Of a stretch of 64,000 nt of DNA, positions 62,116 through 64,000 are shown piece by piece. Location: positions 1 through 64,000 of the forward strand of contig JAVBME010000007.1 in NCBI GenBank assembly GCA_031552765.1. Reading direction: 5' to 3'. The notes under the pieces were generated by a model. That model saw nothing but the letters and a program-made list of their open reading frames with translations. It was not told the DNA's origin and did no database searches. The translations under genes were made by a program, and so were the position numbers. The stretch is from JAVBME01 sp031552765. GTDB lineage: Bacteria > Bacillota > Negativicutes > Acidaminococcales > JAISLQ01. The first letter of the stretch is position 1; the number at the start of each line of letters is the position of its first letter.

Positions 62116-63264
62116 GTGTCTCCAAGGAGAAATAGCAGGATATCCTGCACGGTTTTGGCAATAGTATTTTGTATTGCCGCCGTCACCGGCTGTGCCGGCA
62201 ACAAACAGGCCGCCGCGCCAAAAGCGGTAGCGGTAAAAACCATGAAAACAATCAAACGGGATGTAACCATTGCCGACGAATACGCCGGCCAGGTGCAGGG
62301 CAAGAATGAGGCGCGCATCCAGGCGCGGGTCTCGGGCAACGTAGTGCAAAAAATGGTAAACGGCGGTGAGATGGTGAAAAAAGGCCAGCCGCTGTTTAAA
62401 ATAGACGACCGCCCCTACGTGAGCTCCCTTTTGTCCGCGCAGTCGCAACTGGCCCAGGCTGAAGCCAGCCTGGCCAATACCGAGATAGATACGCAAAGGT
62501 ACCGTAACCTGTACAAAGCGTCCGCCATAGCGGAACAACAGCTGACTACACAGGAATCCGCTCTGCGCCAGCAAAAAGCGGTAGTAAATTCCCAGCGCGC
62601 CCTGGCACAAAAATCCCAGGACGACCTCACTGATACCCTGGTGGTCTCTCCCATCGACGGCCGGCTGTATGTCGACGACGTCAGCGTAGGCACCTATGTA
62701 CAGGCCGGTAGCACTGTTCTTGTTACTGTGGGTATTCTCGACCCGGTATTCGTGCAGTTCAGCATGAGCGAAAACGAATACCTAAACCTGCGCCAACTCC
62801 GCCAAAATAGTGCGGCTTGGGGCGAAGACGTGAGCATAACCCTGAGCAACGGCTCGGTCTACCCGCTTCACGGCAAAGTAGCCCAGGTAGACAGAGGTAT
62901 GGCCAACAACACCGGCACGCTCACGGTAAAAGCCTCCTTCCCCAACCCGGACGCCGTTTTAGTACCCGGCATGTTCGCACGGGTCAAGATAGACAACTCG
63001 GTGAAAAAAGACGCCCTCCTGGTTCCGCAGCGAGCTGTGCAGCAGGTATTGGAAAAATCTTATGTAATGGTAGTGGACGAAAACAAAAAAGCCAAGGCCT
63101 GCCAGGTCACGCTCGGCAAAAAAGTGGGCAGTTTCTGGCTGGTGGAAAGCGGGCTCATGGGCAACGAAAATATTGTCGTGGAAGGCCTTACTAAAGTGCA
63201 AGAAGGCATAGCGCTAGAGCCGGCAGAAGTAACACCCCAGGACCTCGGCCTTATTTTCAACTGA
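62116..63264 (+). CDS. RND efflux periplasmic adaptor lipoprotein (AcrA/MexA-like)
   Basis: Membrane fusion protein of 382 residues. The signal peptide ends at a VTGC lipobox (Cys26). Then a lipoyl half (ARIQARVSGNVVQKMV), a coiled-coil hairpin of about 90 residues (ALRQQKAVVNSQRALAQKSQ), the second lipoyl half (DTLVVSPIDGRLYVDDVSVG), beta-barrel and MP domains follow. Start is GTG with GGAGGGG 7 bases upstream. It links the RND pump encoded next to an outer-membrane channel, which argues for a diderm cell. No TolC gene is in view. Confidence 0.92.
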   Translation: MSPRRNSRISCTVLAIVFCIAAVTGCAGNKQAAAPKAVAVKTMKTIKRDVTIADEYAGQVQGKNEARIQARVSGNVVQKMVNGGEMVKKGQPLFKIDDRPYVSSLLSAQSQLAQAEASLANTEIDTQRYRNLYKASAIAEQQLTTQESALRQQKAVVNSQRALAQKSQDDLTDTLVVSPIDGRLYVDDVSVGTYVQAGSTVLVTVGILDPVFVQFSMSENEYLNLRQLRQNSAAWGEDVSITLSNGSVYPLHGKVAQVDRGMANNTGTLTVKASFPNPDAVLVPGMFARVKIDNSVKKDALLVPQRAVQQVLEKSYVMVVDENKKAKACQVTLGKKVGSFWLVESGLMGNENIVVEGLTKVQEGIALEPAEVTPQDLGLIFN

Positions 63265-63282
63265 TAACAAGGAGATACCAAC

Positions 63283-64000
63283 GTGGCAAAATTCTTTATC
63301 GACCGCCCGGTTTTCGCGATCGTCCTTTCAGTCCTCATTGTACTGGCCGGAACGATTGCCGGGCTAAACCTGCCTATAGCGCAATACCCTCAAATACAGC
63401 CGCCTACGGTTTCTGTAAACGGCACCTATACCGGCGCTAACGCCGATACGGTAAACCAGGCTGTAGCGCAGGTGATCGAAGAACAGGTAAACGGCGTCGA
63501 AGGCATGGACTATATGAACTCCACTGCCGACAATACCGGCAGTTACCGCCTGCAAGTAATCTTCAACCTCGGCATAAACGGCGATATCGCATCGGTAAAA
63601 GTGCAAAACAATATTTCCCAGGCCAATTCCTCTTTGCCCAACGAAGTGAAAGAATACGGCATTATCACAAAAAAAGCTTCGTCCGATATGGCGCTTTTGC
63701 TCAGCGTCTATTCACCGGAGGAAACCCACGAGCGGACTTTTATATATAACTATATAAAAGTATATATGCTGGACGCCATAAAGCGCGTGCGCGGCGTTGG
63801 CGACATCAACGTCTTCGGTTCCGACCTGTCCCGTCGCATCTGGCTAAATCCCGACCGCCTGGCCGAGCTCGGGCTGACCGTAAGCGACGTCATCGCAGCG
63901 ATAAGAGAGCAAAATGTCCAGGCCCCAGCTGGAACTATCGGCGGCATGCCGGCGGAAAAAACGCAAGAATTCCAGTATACCGGCAAAGTACAGGGCCGGC
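63283..64000 (+). CDS. RND multidrug efflux transporter (AcrB-like), 5' part
   Basis: Starts GTG at 63283 (AAGGAG 9 bases upstream) and is open to the window edge; 239 residues visible. KFFIDRPVFAIVLSVLIVLAG is the first membrane helix of HAE1 pumps, PQIQPPTVSVNGTYTGA the porter start, and IKRVRGVGDINVFG and LGLTVSDVIAAIREQN are standard AcrB porter segments. It forms an operon with the adaptor. Truncated only by the window. Confidence 0.93.
   Translation, partial: MAKFFIDRPVFAIVLSVLIVLAGTIAGLNLPIAQYPQIQPPTVSVNGTYTGANADTVNQAVAQVIEEQVNGVEGMDYMNSTADNTGSYRLQVIFNLGINGDIASVKVQNNISQANSSLPNEVKEYGIITKKASSDMALLLSVYSPEETHERTFIYNYIKVYMLDAIKRVRGVGDINVFGSDLSRRIWLNPDRLAELGLTVSDVIAAIREQNVQAPAGTIGGMPAEKTQEFQYTGKVQGR

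Overview
The window comes from an anaerobic, low-to-mid GC Firmicute that probably has an outer membrane (Negativicutes-like). The inference rests on typical Firmicute gene neighbourhoods (DUF1934-argS, tilS-hpt-ftsH, greA-lysS, an FtsB/DivIC protein next to an S1-domain protein, a YabN-type MazG fusion, and 11-bp-period PHO boxes as in Bacillus/Clostridium) combined with an RND efflux pair and GtrA/GT39 lipid-linked glycosylation genes that are usual in diderms. Four-carbon acyl-CoA enzymes without respiratory genes suggest fermentation. No rRNA, tRNA or CRISPR array was found.

Layout. 1-320: 3' end of an IS1182-type transposase. 325-11.6 kb: C4-CoA metabolism. A minus-strand set bcd-hbd-thl-crt reduces acetoacetyl-CoA to butyryl-CoA or works in reverse. 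Then come a 4-hydroxybutyryl-CoA dehydratase (abfD), a divergent sigma-54 enhancer-binding regulator, and a second set abfD-thl-SDR. The abfD/regulator gap holds three copies of an inverted repeat (TTGTGC-N6-GCACAA) and a -24/-12 promoter. 11.6-15.1 kb: bioY, an atypical thiolase and an acyl-CoA ligase fused to a hotdog domain, behind a likely BirA operator. 15.1-25.1 kb: a metallo-hydrolase, ClpB, a DUF155-like membrane protein, a lipid-linked glycosylation operon ending in a CYTH-CHAD triphosphatase, and a stand-alone E1-like protein. 25.1-35.2 kb: housekeeping (lysS, greA, dus, coaX, birA, ftsH, hpt, tilS, S1-domain protein, divIC).

35.3-42.5 kb: phosphate regulation. phoR faces a minus-strand cluster phoB, pstB-phoU and pstS-pstC-pstA. 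Both pst units carry their own PHO box, so the usual pstSCAB-phoU operon is split and reordered. A decayed VOC-family gene lies between phoR and pstA. 42.5-57.5 kb: HU, MazG fusion, flippase, mfd, glpX-transaldolase with a zinc-ribbon protein, Yip1-like protein, sppA, pyrG, argS, DUF1934 and an unknown protein. 57.7-60.3 kb: M20 amidohydrolase with two membrane proteins (DUF3100 and a small partner), possibly an uptake-and-hydrolysis unit. 60.4-64 kb: cysE, then a MerR-family regulator divergent from an RND efflux operon whose promoter has the MerR-type 19-bp spacer; the RND pump gene runs off the right edge.

The most interesting parts are the bioY-thiolase-ligase/hotdog operon, the sigma-54 control region of the abfD locus, the DUF3100/M20 unit and the split pho regulon. 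Start codons were chosen from visible Shine-Dalgarno (SD) sequences and family lengths, so several differ from the longest reading frame. All functional calls come from reading the sequence; no database search was run.
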